Shown: positions 46,998-56,954, counted from the stretch's first letter. The stretch: DNA of 64,000 bases from Reticulitermes speratus (GCA_021186555.1 JAJKFL010000012.1:21587711-21651710), one strand, 5' to 3'. The notes: generated by a model not told the origin, from the sequence alone. Program-made: numbers and translations.

Positions 46998-47263
46998 GTG
47001 TGTATGTCTTTTATATTGCTGTCACCGTGCATTTTCAATAATGCAATTTATTTTACACCAATAATGCACACGTAAAACCACTTTCACTATCACTTCAACT
47101 GCAAATATGCAGTTGAAGTGACAGTGGCTTTTTTAAAAAAAAACCCTGACGATGATCCGAGGATCGAAACACGTGTAGGGATACATTTTACAATAAAACT
47201 ACAAAAAAGTGGTTTTACGTGTGCATTAGTTGGTGTAAAATAAATTGAAGTGTGTGTTGTCTT
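46998..47263. mobile_element. Palindromic PLE-type element, ribozyme on + arm
   Basis: Element about 47011-47249, flanked by GTGTGTATGTCTT (46998-47010) and GTGTGTGTTGTCTT (47250-47263), an imperfect duplication. Arms of about 42 bp at each end carry ACCAATAATGCACACGT and its complement. An inner perfect hairpin lies at about 47090-47119 (CACTTCAACTGCA/TGCAGTTGAAGTG). Confidence 0.75.
47146..47177 (+). ncRNA. Hammerhead ribozyme
   Basis: CTGACGA (47146-47152), helix II GATC/GATC with a CGAG loop, GAAAC (47166-47170), CACGTG forming helix III, and GTA (47175-47177). A short helix I (CC/GG) is possible. The core is intact. Confidence 0.7.
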
Positions 47264-47670
47264 CTTGGGCATTCTGAACCTGAAGATGACGCCACTCTAT
47301 AGTCTTAAAAATTCGGGAACCGATTATCCAGTGACAAAACGTCATATCCAGGGAAAAGGAATAATTATTTAAGGTATGTTGACTGGCATACAAATAACAG
47401 AAATCAAATGATACCACACACACACACACCAAGCAGAATTTTATAAACCCAGCCACGAGTCCTGTAGTTGAATATTTTCTTCGTTTTCTTTAATCAAAAT
47501 AAGAAAATAGTCTACTAACGATAGAAGACTTTGAAATTGCCTCTTTAATCATCCCGCTAGCACGCAGTGTTCAGGTCAGTAGTAAAGATTAGGCCCTACA
47601 ATGTTTCGAAAAAAATGCTGCCTCCATATTTAGGGTAAAACAGCGTCAAGGCAGAGGCAGACGTTTTTTT

Positions 47671-47910
47671 AAGGGCCCCGCAGCAGATGCTACAGACGCA
47701 CAGCAGCCTTGAAGGCTTATTGTGAAACCCTATAAGGAAGATGATGTTTTTTCCGCGTTTCCATTTAATGGAGCACCGGTGGAATGAAATTGACAGGGGA
47801 AAAACCGATGTACTAGGAGAAAAACCTGTCCCAGTACCATTTTGTCCACCACAAATCCCACATGGACAGACCCGGAACCGAACCCCGCCTCTGCGGTTAA
47901 GAGGTAGACG
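47671..47910 (-). mobile_element. SINE family A, 5'-truncated
   Basis: The 3' end 'gcatctgctgcggggccctt' and body are present on the - strand. The tRNA-like head is cut after 'accgcagaggcggggttcgg'. It abuts repeat V. Confidence 0.78.
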
Positions 47911-47911
47911 G

Positions 47912-47985
47912 TTTCTCCAAAATATTTGCATTCGTCTACCAAACTACACGGCGTCACATTCCCGAGGACCGCAACTTAATAATTA
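47912..47985 (-). repeat. Interspersed repeat V, copy 2
   Basis: On the - strand 'gtgacgccgtgtagtttggt', then 'agacgaatgcaaatattttggag', matches the phrase repeated at 58622-58650 and, more diverged, 32215-32240. Confidence 0.5.
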
Positions 47986-48119
47986 TTTTTCTTCCCTTTG
48001 AAGAATAGTCGTGTTCCTAAACCAACCGTACGCATAACATGCTCACTCAAGACTTAGTAAAAGCAGGAAGGATTATGCGACGTCTAAACAGAATTACATC
48101 CTTTCTTGAATTCATATTA
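47986..48119. other. Unassigned sequence
   Basis: Nothing recognised. Confidence 0.4.
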
Positions 48120-48500
48120 AATGGGCTTGGGTGGTCAGCTGAATGCCCCGACCGCATTTGCCACCAGCAGTATTACCCCCCAAGTCAATAGCAGATTGAG
48201 TGGAAAGCCTTTTAGGGCACAGCAACTGCAGCTTGCCGGAACCAAACTGCGGTTGTCCGCCCTGCAGATCAGTCGCTTTGTTACATTCAACTGTGCCAAA
48301 GCTTTTAATACAGTGTCGCACCAGTTTAACTGTCAGGTCACAGTATAAGAGCTGGCAATGTGAACTGGGGTCAAGCAATTTACGAGAGTGGGAGGGGACG
48401 CAGGGGGCCAACCCGCCGCAGTGACACGGGCTGGCGCCCGAGGATGGACGTGGAACTGCCACTGACTGATGAGAATAAAGCTGTGTGAAATGTGACACCA
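48120..48500. other. GC-rich block of unknown origin
   Basis: This 380-bp stretch is clearly richer in G+C than its surroundings, open for 129 codons on the - strand (48501-48112) and partly open on the + strand. It ends with GAGAATAAAGCTGTGTG on the + strand, which contains AATAAA. No domain or splice sites are recognised. It may be a retrocopy, a terminal exon or an unclassified repeat. Confidence 0.35.
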
Positions 48501-48769
48501 ACTTCTATTTTCTTCGTTGTTTTAAAAAGGATCCCGAAGATATGCCGAGTATGACCCAACTCTGGTACACACACGGGACTCAGAAACTGTCCACAAACTT
48601 ATGGGGCTGCTGCCGGCGGTTTGAATCACGTTTGCAAGAAAATATTGCAGACGCAATCCCTGTTTAGTACGTAACTGCCAGCTGAGCTTCTCTAGCATTA
48701 AGCTCATCTAAACACTAAGTAATTTGAAATCTCAGTTGCTACCTCGCAGGAAACAAACTGCCGTCGTTT

Positions 48770-48816
48770 TTTGGGCACGTTCTCAAACTTGCGAAAAGCG
48801 ACTATTAACTTTGTCA

Positions 48817-48856
<40 letters not shown>

Positions 48857-49340
48857 CGTCCGCATGGAAGAACTCGGCTCCCATCAGACGATTTTCATGA
48901 AATTGGATATTTGAGTATTTTTCGAAAATCTGTCGAGAAAATTCAAGTTTGATTCAAATCTGATAAGAATAACGGGTACTTTACATGAAGACGTCACTGC
49001 ATTTATGAGAATATCTCACTCAATTCTTCTTAGAATGAGAAATATTTCAAACAGAAATCAAAACACACATTTTATTTCACACTGTTATCACCGTGCATTT
49101 CTATGAATTAAATTAAATAAATAGACCAACGAATGCACTATTTACGTAACTACTTTAATGTATCACCCTTCTTGTATCACCCTACAAGAAGGGTGATACA
49201 AAGGAACTACATTAAAGTAGTTTAAATAGTGCATTCGTTGGTCTATTTATTTAATTTAACACATTTTATGTTCATTAATAGTGCCGTTTATGAAATAATG
49301 TGGAAAAATATGGTACAGCCAGACAGGCCACAGATGACAA
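48770..49340 (+). repeat. Interspersed repeat R, copy 2, interrupted
   Basis: It opens with 'gggcacgttctcaaacttgcgaa' and a (TCTG)n tract (48819-48853), then 'actcggctcccatcagacg', 'gaaattggatatttgagtat', 'gggtactttacatgaagacg'. It resumes after the insertion at 49076-49258 and ends at 'gccacagatgacaat'. Copy 3 (60921-61315) is uninterrupted, which proves the insertion. Confidence 0.75.
49065..49269. mobile_element. Palindromic PLE-type element, ribozyme lost, 11-bp TSD
   Basis: The element 49076-49258 is inserted in repeat R. Exact duplications ACACATTTTAT lie at 49065-49075 and 49259-49269. The arms carry GACCAACGAATGCAC and its complement. The centre is a perfect hairpin (TGTATCACCCTTCTTGTA and complement, 49156-49197). 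It shares the outer 'CACTGTTATCACCGTGCATT' sequence with the 47- and 51-kb elements but lacks CTGANGA and GAAAC. Confidence 0.85.
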
Positions 49341-49567
49341 TGGAATATGGCACATGCGCCCTCATGTTGGATAACTAAGGCTACAGACACACACACACAC
49401 AAAACACAAACACACACGCACATAATATTAAATACTTATGCCTATTGCTTTTCCACGGCAACAGTGGTTACTCGAAAACGCCGCAATGTTAGATTATACG
49501 TATGTACCTTACTTATCTTGAATAATACAGCCTAAACTAAACCAAAGCAGTCTGTATGCTTGCACAT
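49341..49567. other. Unassigned sequence with a CA microsatellite
   Basis: An imperfect (AC)n tract lies at about 49387-49420. Nothing else is recognised. Confidence 0.5.
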
Positions 49568-49835
49568 GACGAAGTGGAGTTGAAGCTCGACGCATTCTTA
49601 ATCTCGGAATTAAGATAGATGGTGGTGATTGATTAGTTCTACGGCCAGACCGCCTTAACCCGGGCAAAGGGCCTCTCCTACCCATTGAATAGGCGGCTGG
49701 GTGGAGCCCAGAGGCGGTCTAGACTGTTTACAGATTAGAAAAATGTCTTGCTTGTGCCGAGAATCGAACAAGATTCCTCAGTCGCTCAAGCCGAGCCTGA
49801 TCATTACATTGGCTGAGCTATACCCGCTGCTTGTT
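49568..49835 (-). mobile_element. SINE family C, degenerate
   Basis: The right end reads on the - strand as a tRNA-like head (GCGGGTATAGCTCAGCCAAT). The body keeps 'agaggcggtctagactg' and 'cctacccattgaatagg'. A GATT B-box region with GAATCGAACAAG remains. Confidence 0.6.
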
Positions 49836-50595
49836 TGTTACTGTTTGGGAAAATGATCGCTGTCCTTTTGTAAATCGTGCTGCGCACAGGAACCGAAGTG
49901 CTGACTGTGAAGCAGATGGTCACTTACGAGGCAGTTACCGCTGTACTTTTAAACGCTTATCACTAATTCGGACACTAGTTGCAGTTACTCTGCTGATGAA
50001 TAACTCCATGAACATAAGGAATTCGTGTGTTCAGTGTCTTATTCACAAAAGCCCACTTAAAGTAATGTCCTGATTAAGGAATTCCTAGTTTAATTATCAT
50101 ATTCACGAAAGTTTATAAGTTGTTCAATAAATTATCTACCTGTATGGAACTTGCAGCTCATTACCCAGTTCACAAAATTCCAACAAAAGACCCTATCTTC
50201 AATAACATGAATCCAGTTCAGGTACTACAACCTATTTTTCTGAAAACCATTTTAACTTATCTATATCATATATCAGGCCTACTTCTTTGTCACCTAACTG
50301 ATCTCTCAATTCGAAAATTTCCGACAGCAAAGTTCCAGTTCTGTGCTTGCTGCTCTTCCGCCTTATCTCGTCCATTAAACTTAACCTATTAACATAACGT
50401 GAAGGGTAAAGAAACTAGACAGGTTGAATTTATCTTCTTTGCTTCATTTTCCTAATTTGAATTCTATTCCTTATTTATTAAATTCCAACAAAAGACACTA
50501 TTAAATTAAGATTAAGTTTAGATTAAACTAATTTTGAAATACCTTTTTATAAAAACTTAATGAACGTCTTTATAATGTTCAAATAGAATATAATA
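49836..50595. other. Unassigned sequence
   Basis: No gene recognised. Two short phrases ('ttccaacaaaaga' at 50178 and 50486) repeat. Confidence 0.4.
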
Positions 50596-50663
50596 TAATA
50601 CGTTATGCAGACAAATGTACACAGTTATATGTTATTTAACACAATTTTTTTAAATGTTGCCCA

Positions 50664-50697
50664 ACATGTTTCTAGCCTATATAAGGCTCATCTTCAG
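50664..50697 (-). ncRNA. Hammerhead ribozyme, left arm
   Basis: - strand: CTGAAGA (50697-50691), helix II AGCC/GGCT, GAAAC (50672-50668), C-AT-G helix III and GTT as the cleavage triplet, which fits the NUH rule but is less common. GGGC downstream can pair with GCC(C) upstream as helix I. Confidence 0.68.
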
Positions 50698-50934
50698 GGC
50701 TCTTTTGTTGAAATTACAACAGCTATATTATTGGTATATAAAATTCTTAAAAAGCCGTTAGATGTATTTGGTTATTGGTATCTGAAGACAATATTAAAAC
50801 GTCTCTAAGTTAAAATATTTAAGCTAAAATTACAATTAAAATTCTGTATTGGTCATCTAACACATACATCTAACGGCTTTTTAAGAATTTTATATACCAA
50901 TAATATAGCTGTTGTAATTTCAACAAAAGAGCCC

Positions 50935-50969
50935 CTGAAGATGAGCCTTATATAGGCTAGAAACATGTT
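50935..50969 (+). ncRNA. Hammerhead ribozyme, right arm
   Basis: + strand: CTGAAGA (50935-50941), AGCC/GGCT helix II with a 7-nt loop, GAAAC (50960-50964), ATGTT, then GGGC pairing with the upstream GCCC (helix I of 4 bp). The core is intact. Confidence 0.7.
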
Positions 50970-51032
50970 GGGCAACATTTAATAAAAATTGTTTTAAATA
51001 ACATAATACTGTGTACATTTGTCTGCATAACA

Positions 51033-51366
51033 TAATATATAATTAAAAATGTACGGTACAAGTAACGTAAAGTTTAGAATATAATAATCAATGGCAAGAA
51101 TTATGAAACTGCATACAGACATCTACAGATCAAAAAATTAACAATGTGGGGGAAACACTGTACGTATAATGTGTATGTTTTTGGAATGTATAAAGGGTGA
51201 AGTGAATGAAAGGAAGATGCAAAATACTAAAGCAACTCCGTCCACAATGTTTAGGTACGATAGGCCAATACTGTGATAGAAGAAAAACGGCTGCATGTCG
51301 TGAGAAGAATAGCAGATATAATTATACTTTTGTGTAATGTAATGTTTAAATTTCTAGAGGTCAAAT
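51033..51366. other. Unassigned sequence
   Basis: Nothing recognised. Confidence 0.4.
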
Positions 51367-51670
51367 TGAAAGACATATAAATTTCACACTGTTGACACCG
51401 TGCATCTTCGTCATATAAAATTAAGTTATAGACCAACTGATGCACACTAAAACCACTTTTTTAAGTAGCTTTATTATTAACATTGTTAAAATTGTACCCC
51501 TACACGTGTTTCGATCCTAGGATCACCGTCAGGGGGTTTTCTGGCGATGATCCTAGGATCGAAACAGTGTAGGGGTACAATTTTAACAATTTTAATAATA
51601 AAGCTACTTAAAAAAGTGGTTTTAGTGTGCATCAGTTGGTCTATAACTTAATTTAATATGAAAGACATAT
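51367..51670. mobile_element. Palindromic PLE-type element, 12-bp TSD, two mutated hammerheads
   Basis: The element 51379-51658 lies between exact repeats TGAAAGACATAT (51367-51378 and 51659-51670). The arms of about 105 bp carry AGACCAACTGATGCACAC and complement. Each arm has a hammerhead with one core change: CTGACGG on the - strand (51532-51526) and CTGGCGA on the + strand (51541-51547). GAAAC is present in both (51512-51508; 51561-51565). Outside the palindrome it shares 'CACACTGTTGACACCGTGCAT' like sequence with 49-kb and 47-kb members. Confidence 0.85.
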
Positions 51671-52127
51671 GTTTCTGAACTGAATGCTAAACCATAATTC
51701 CCGTATTTATTCCCCACTTACTTTACTTCAAAATACTGAACTTACTGCTCGAGTCTGCCTGCACCTCAACTTCACGTTCCAAGAATTTTAAGTACAGGCC
51801 TATGTAATTGCCATTCTGTCCGTCCGCCCAACATTATCTTAGCGAGGCATGAACAGAAGTTTCCTTCCGTGTCAATTTTCAAACGCAGGACGTATATTCT
51901 TACAGCTCCTTAGAGCCCCCATATTTCTATTCGTTACGAGTAATATGTTTGCATTGTTTTAACATTAATAAACGACTCAGTATTCTAGATCTGAAATCAT
52001 AATTTTGCCCATAATGGCTCATCGGCTCTCATAATAATTAAAAATCTAAATTAATTAAAAAATATTTCCTCGCGTGAATGACAATTTCGAATCGAAACGA
52101 ATAGGCCAACGAGGTAAAAGCCAACAA
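51671..52127. other. Unassigned sequence
   Basis: Nothing recognised. Confidence 0.4.
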
Positions 52128-52210
52128 GTTTTGTTGTTGTTGTTGGTTGGTGGTGGTGGTGGTGGTGGTGGTGGTGGTGGTGGTGGTGGTGGTGGGTGGT
52201 AGGGGTGGTA
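52128..52210. repeat. (TTG)n then (GGT)n microsatellite
   Basis: About five TTG and about eighteen GGT units. The poly-Pro frame on the - strand is a repeat artefact. Confidence 0.95.
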
Positions 52211-53480
52211 GCGTTTATTTCCTTGCAGGCACATCCCCTTTCCTAAGCCATTAACTTTATAACCAGTCAGGTCCTTCCTTAAATGCGCGACGTCAGTAAG
52301 TACACTCTGACCCTCAACTTCCAGCATCCGTTTTTAAAACGGAATCGTTGCTTCGCGTCCCAGAAAAACTCACATTTTTTAAAAACCTCGTTTCAAACAT
52401 GTTACAAAACATTTTTGACGTTCCAATAATAATAGAAACCATTATTAGCCTATCGTCATTTCCTGTATTTTAATACTGATTCCGTTGTCTACCACGATAA
52501 GTGTGTCTATCACACAAGGTTTGTTCAAAGAACGTGGCTGTCGATAGCACTCCTACTGCATAGACGGGAGGTTCCAAATTCGATCTATCATGATAGATAT
52601 TCTTCTTTCTTCGTAGTTACTGTTCAGTTGCTTGAAGTTACAATACAAATTTAAATGGGTCCACTGCCATTTCCTTCGAAATTACTCAAGTCATCATCGC
52701 ATTCGTCACTTGAAGCTACAAAGATCCCAAACAGTTGAGGAAGCTTCGTTAATACCTACAATCTGCACATTTTTAACAATGTCACCATAAAATTTTCTTC
52801 TAGATTTAACTAAGCGCTTACATTTGCATAGTGCTGATATCAAGAACGCAGGGATCTATACCTCCAGTTCCTCATGCAGTAGAGCTTAAACACAGCGAGA
52901 AATTTCAAACTACCCACAGGAAACAAAAAATTGCTAGAACAGAGACACTGTCTGAGGATAACGAAACAATACAGGCTTGCGTGCAAGAAGAAGTGACGTG
53001 GGGCGGTTTGCAAACAGGCATTAAACCTCAAAGTACAGCGTCCAGCTAACCGCGGAACCCGCTAGTATAAACTACAGACACGCTCCTGGACTTGCACTGC
53101 TGCATGACGACCGAAGACGACGTCCGCTCTGCAATACTCAGAACCAAGATTTCTCCGGCCTTAAAGCCGGACTGAGCGCCGTAGAGTGGACGACATCAAT
53201 TGCTACATAGCGACCGATGACGGGTCCCGCTTTACCGTGCTCAGTTCAGCGTTAACAAAAATAGCTCTGTCTGGTGTTGCTCAGAAAGGAGTCTACTTTT
53301 TTGTTTCCACTTGAAACGAGAGTTCTCAGTTTATACCAAAGCCGATAATATCCGCTTCATATTAGAACACGGAAGGATGTGGCTCCAGCCTTAACTTTTA
53401 CGTTATCATGTTATATATGCACCGAGATATGGTGCACCGTACCTCTTCACTAAAAGCACAACACACGTCGCAAGAGGGCG
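52211..53480. other. Unassigned sequence
   Basis: A block near 53165-53215 matches 27590-27650. The 52831-53049 frame has no domain. Nothing else is recognised. Confidence 0.4.
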
Positions 53481-53771
53481 AGATCTACTTTTTTTGTGAA
53501 GAGCCCCGCAGCAGATGCTACGGACGCACCGCAGCCTTAAGGCTTATTGTGCAACCCTGTGATGAAGATTTTTTTTCATTTTTACGTGTAATGGAGTACC
53601 GGTGGAATGCAATTGATAGGGGATAACCGAAGTACTCGAGGAAAAACCTGTCCCAGTGCCACTTTATCCACCTCAAATCCCACATGGACTGACCCAGGAC
53701 CGAACCTAGGTCTCCGCGATGAGAGGCCGGCGACTAACCGCCTGAGTCATGGCACGGCCGCACAAGATCTA
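53481..53771 (-). mobile_element. SINE family A with short TSD
   Basis: The element is 53488-53764 with AGATCTA at 53481-53487 and 53765-53771. The T-run (tail) is at left and the head is at right (GCCATGACTCAGGCGGTTAG on the - strand). B-box mutated (GGTTCGGTCC). Confidence 0.82.
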
Positions 53772-54085
53772 TCAGACGATCGTGTGCACAGCCCAAACGA
53801 CTTACAGCAACTGTATATACCAGAAGTGTATTTGTGCACCTTTTTTATTTTTTAATAATTTAATATTTTAACATCATATCATTGTGAACTAGAATTATGC
53901 CGTTATGTACTGGGCTTTTAATGTGTGGTGATTTATCTATAACCACTACATACACCAGAAGTACAGTGTTTTCCCATTTTCAACTTTTAACATCGCATTT
54001 TTGTGAAGTGAATTATGACTATGAAGTTTTATGCTCTGAACTTTTAATGTGTGATTATTTCAATGTATAAATGGTTGTGAAGTGC
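53772..54085. other. AT-rich unassigned sequence
   Basis: The phrases 'tttttaacatcgcat/tcatat', 'ttgtgaa(c/g)t' and 'cttttaatgtgtg' recur at 53865-53930 and 53975-54050, an approximate duplication of about 110 bp upstream of the hammerhead. Confidence 0.45.
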
Positions 54086-54205
54086 TTGTGTCCGTTTTTA
54101 TGTGAACCCCCTGAAGATGACAACTTGTTTGTTGAAACATATGTAGGTGTCTGAAATATACTTTATACATGTTGTCTACTGGGTGCATTGGTTGGTTGAC
54201 ATTAA
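54086..54205 (+). mobile_element. PLE-type solo end with hammerhead ribozyme
   Basis: A + strand unit with an intact core and the outer motif GGTGCATTGGTTGG (54182-54195) at its 3' end, as in the palindromic elements. Only one arm is present. Confidence 0.6.
54111..54145 (+). ncRNA. Hammerhead ribozyme
   Basis: CTGAAGA (54111-54117), helix II CAAC/GTTG with a 6-nt loop, GAAAC (54134-54138), CATATG forming helix III, GTA (54143-54145). Helix I is short (CC/GG). The core is intact. Confidence 0.65.
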
Positions 54206-54519
54206 GCTTAACTTTCATGTGTTTGTTGCATAGTTTACATAAAATGAACCCCTCTTAGGAAGGTTAGTCTTTACATTACATGTTTCATCTAAGAAACAAA
54301 ATGACCAGTTTATGCTGAAATATGGTTTTGACGATACACTGTACAATTTGTAAATAAGTTGGTTTGTACGGCTCTGACACTTTACATGAAGCTTAAATAC
54401 TCTCACAACTTTATAGAACTTCTCAACAACGATCTGTCACACAAGAAGTTGGCACAAAAAAAGGCATTAAAGTTAAGTCTACATCTAGCACTTAAAACAC
54501 TTTTTGTAAGGCTCATATT

Positions 54520-54815
54520 TAATAGCGAGCAAGGATAACGCTGTCGGCATAATGAATAGGCTACAGGCTGGAGGATCGTGGAATCGTCTTTTTTTTCCCG
54601 GCACGGGAGAGACTTTATCCTTCTCCCAATATCTGGGTTCCACTCAGCCTCCTATATAACGGGTACCGGGGCTCTTTTCCTAGAGGCAAAACGGTCGGGG
54701 CATGCTCTGACCACGCACCTCTATCTAGTGCTGAGGTTAAGAATGCATGGATGTAAACCTCTGTTCCCCATACTTCTTCATTGCATTGATAGGGATTTCT
54801 TTACCTTCATTCATA
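54520..54815 (+). mobile_element. SINE family C, degenerate
   Basis: Head 'ggataacgctgtcggcataatg', then 'aataggctacaggctgg'; body 'ccttctcccaatatctggg', 'cactcagcctcctat', 'gggtaccggggctcttttcc' and 'gaggttaagaatgcatgg'; the end is TTTACCTT. Confidence 0.7.
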
Positions 54816-54994
54816 TATAAAGGAATAAAGGAAACGCGGTTTCTGACTCTACGCAGCGTCGACGTTACAACACAGGGCTTGAGTTGAGTGCATGTGTAGG
54901 TCCAGACAGCAGAGTCGGCCTTAAGAAACTGACAGTCACTCATCTGGCCAACAGTTGCACTGTCCTAAATACAACAAGCGGCTATCATTCATCA

Positions 54995-55040
54995 CAACTT
55001 CTGATGACGGAGATGGAGTCTCAGAAGCTTTGGATAGGAA
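54995..55040 (+). other. Decayed hammerhead-like motif
   Basis: CTGATGA is followed by a GAGA/TCTC hairpin and GAAGC where GAAAC is required. The order fits a hammerhead but the last core element is mutated, so it is probably inactive. Confidence 0.35.
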
Positions 55041-55805
55041 CGTAATTTTACAATCTGATCGCCCTAGAAGATTTAATTTACCCTCAATGATCTTCAGATC
55101 CAGTTACGTGCAATGCATACTGCGGATACCGTAGGCAAAACCCCGAAGCACTCATTTAGAACGTGGGTATAGGTACTCCACTGAGTACACTTCCGCACTT
55201 GTGTGCCATACCATATCGGTGGGTCCATTAGCTGGAGGCCATGACTGTCTGCTCAGTGGGGTAACTCAGATGTAGGCTACCATTTAGAAATGGATACCAT
55301 GATGTCTTTAGTGACTGGAGGGAGACAGTGTATGGCTGTCAGGACGGCTCGGCACTGCTGTGAAAGAGCGGCGTAAGTGCAACACTAAAGGTGAGTCTCA
55401 CTCCGTGTTCAGAAGCAAAGAGCAAGATTTGTAGTTCTCACAGAATTGTTGCAGTTAGATTCAGGTCTTCTAGATTCTTACGGCACTAAGATATTCCGAA
55501 ACGTCCGTAACTATACACCAGTAGACACAACAAAATGTCACAAAAGACTTGCATCTTATACAGCAGTTGCTTTTCTTACTTTACAAGCAACAAAGTGAAT
55601 GAGATCAGACATATACAAGGCTGCTTTCCATTTGTGTGGAATTCTGTGTCACTCGGAGTAACAATGTCCGAACTGAACTTCGTCACCTGCTTGTCTCGGT
55701 GGACAAGTTGTTGCTCCTATCCTCTGTCTTCGCATCGATTGTGTTACCGACACCACAGTGAGCATAATAACATGATCTAGTCATTTCCTGTGGGGATCGT
55801 TCGCA
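55041..55805. other. Unassigned sequence
   Basis: No gene recognised; the 55535-55780 frame has no domain. Confidence 0.4.
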
Positions 55806-56107
55806 AAGAAAACATTTTTTTGTGTGTGAAGGGTCCCGCAGCAGATGCTACGGACGCACCGCAGCCTTGAGGCTTATTATGCAACTCTGTGATGAAGATG
55901 ATTAGTTCTTTTCCGTTTTTCCGTGTAATGGAGCACCGGTGTAATGAAATTGACAGGGAAAAACCGAAGTACTTGGGGAGAAACCTGTCCTAGTGCCTAT
56001 TTGTACACCACAAATCCCACATAGACTGACCGAGGATCGAACCCGGGTCTCCGCGGTGAGAGGCTGGCGACTAACCGCCTGAGCCATGGCACGGCCCCGA
56101 AGAAAAC
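55806..56107 (-). mobile_element. SINE family A with 8-bp TSD
   Basis: The element is 55814-56099 between AAGAAAAC repeats (55806-55813 and 56100-56107). A T-run is at left; the head at right reads GCCATGGCTCAGGCGGTTAG on the - strand, with a B-box GGTTCGATCC. Confidence 0.87.
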
Positions 56108-56189
56108 TTGCATACTGGGTCTACTGTCAGTATTGCTGATTGTCTGTCGTACATCTGTTGGCATGACAGCTGTGTGAACAACAGGACGG

Positions 56190-56305
56190 ATTTCATGATA
56201 TTTTGTTTTGGCAAGTTTTACGGGAATTTTTCAACGCGGTTCAATTTTTCGTTTAAGTACAACAGTAGATGATAACAGACACTTTACGTGACGACTGTAG
56301 GTTCT
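56190..56305 (+). repeat. Interspersed repeat R, diverged fragment
   Basis: 'ggatttcatgatattttg' and 'gataacagacactttacgtg' correspond to the centre of repeat R. Short and diverged. Confidence 0.4.
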
Positions 56306-56954
56306 GAGCGCAAGCTGAGAGAAGTTCATGGGTAAGTTGCTAAATACGAGCGTGTATTGGAGCTAAATATTCCGCAGAGAAGTAGAAAGTACATGTTACA
56401 GCCAATAGCTTTCTCTTTCCATAAGCCTTTCTATTTAGAGATAGACGTAAAATAATGGTAAAACTATCCCTGTACTGTAATTAAGCACTACATCATTAAG
56501 ACATAAGAGGGAATGTGGAATGGATGTACCATTCCACGCATTTGAACCTCAGTTCCAGGCGGATATATAATTGTAGAAAATGAGCGAAAGAGCCACGTTT
56601 GATAGGCTTATAGGCCTACAATTTACGAGTTTTTAAAATACAGCCTCCTAACTTCGTGGCGATAGACCGATAGAAATTGCTACAGCTGCTAACATAATAA
56701 TTAATTCCATGGGGGCCACTCAAAGTATTTTGTAATATATATGCTCTAATCACGGAACATTATAAACCATTACATTATATCTCTTACTCAATTCTCCTCC
56801 GCTGTTGAGAATATATTTTATTTAGGCTGATGCACGTTCTGCAGTGGGCCTGCTGTTTTGATCGAGGACCCGCACGCGACACAAATAAGGACAGCGGCAT
56901 CGCAGCCCGATCGGGATTCCACCTTGAAATTCCATTGTTTGATATAAACCTACG
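56306..56954. other. Unassigned sequence
   Basis: Phrases at 56700-56940 ('tatatgctctaatcacggaacat', 'cacgcgacacaaa') recur at 57255-57375, indicating that the interval between the two 58-bp arrays duplicates the flank. Confidence 0.45.

Larger units (their letters stand above)
50602..51032. mobile_element. Palindromic PLE-type element with two hammerheads, 430 bp
   Basis: Arms of about 160 bp (50602-50760 and 50868-51032) enclose a spacer of about 105 bp. The outer ends read GTTATGCAGACAAATGTACA and its complement. Each arm carries an intact hammerhead, on opposite strands. Arms are nearly identical, so they arose or were homogenised recently. No protein is encoded. Confidence 0.75.

Noticed and set aside
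49387-49420. Telomere-like or satellite function for short AC/TG tracts
   Set aside because: Only ordinary microsatellites; no TTAGG arrays were seen.
52055-52327. Poly-proline open frame
   Set aside because: Reading of a (GGT)n microsatellite.
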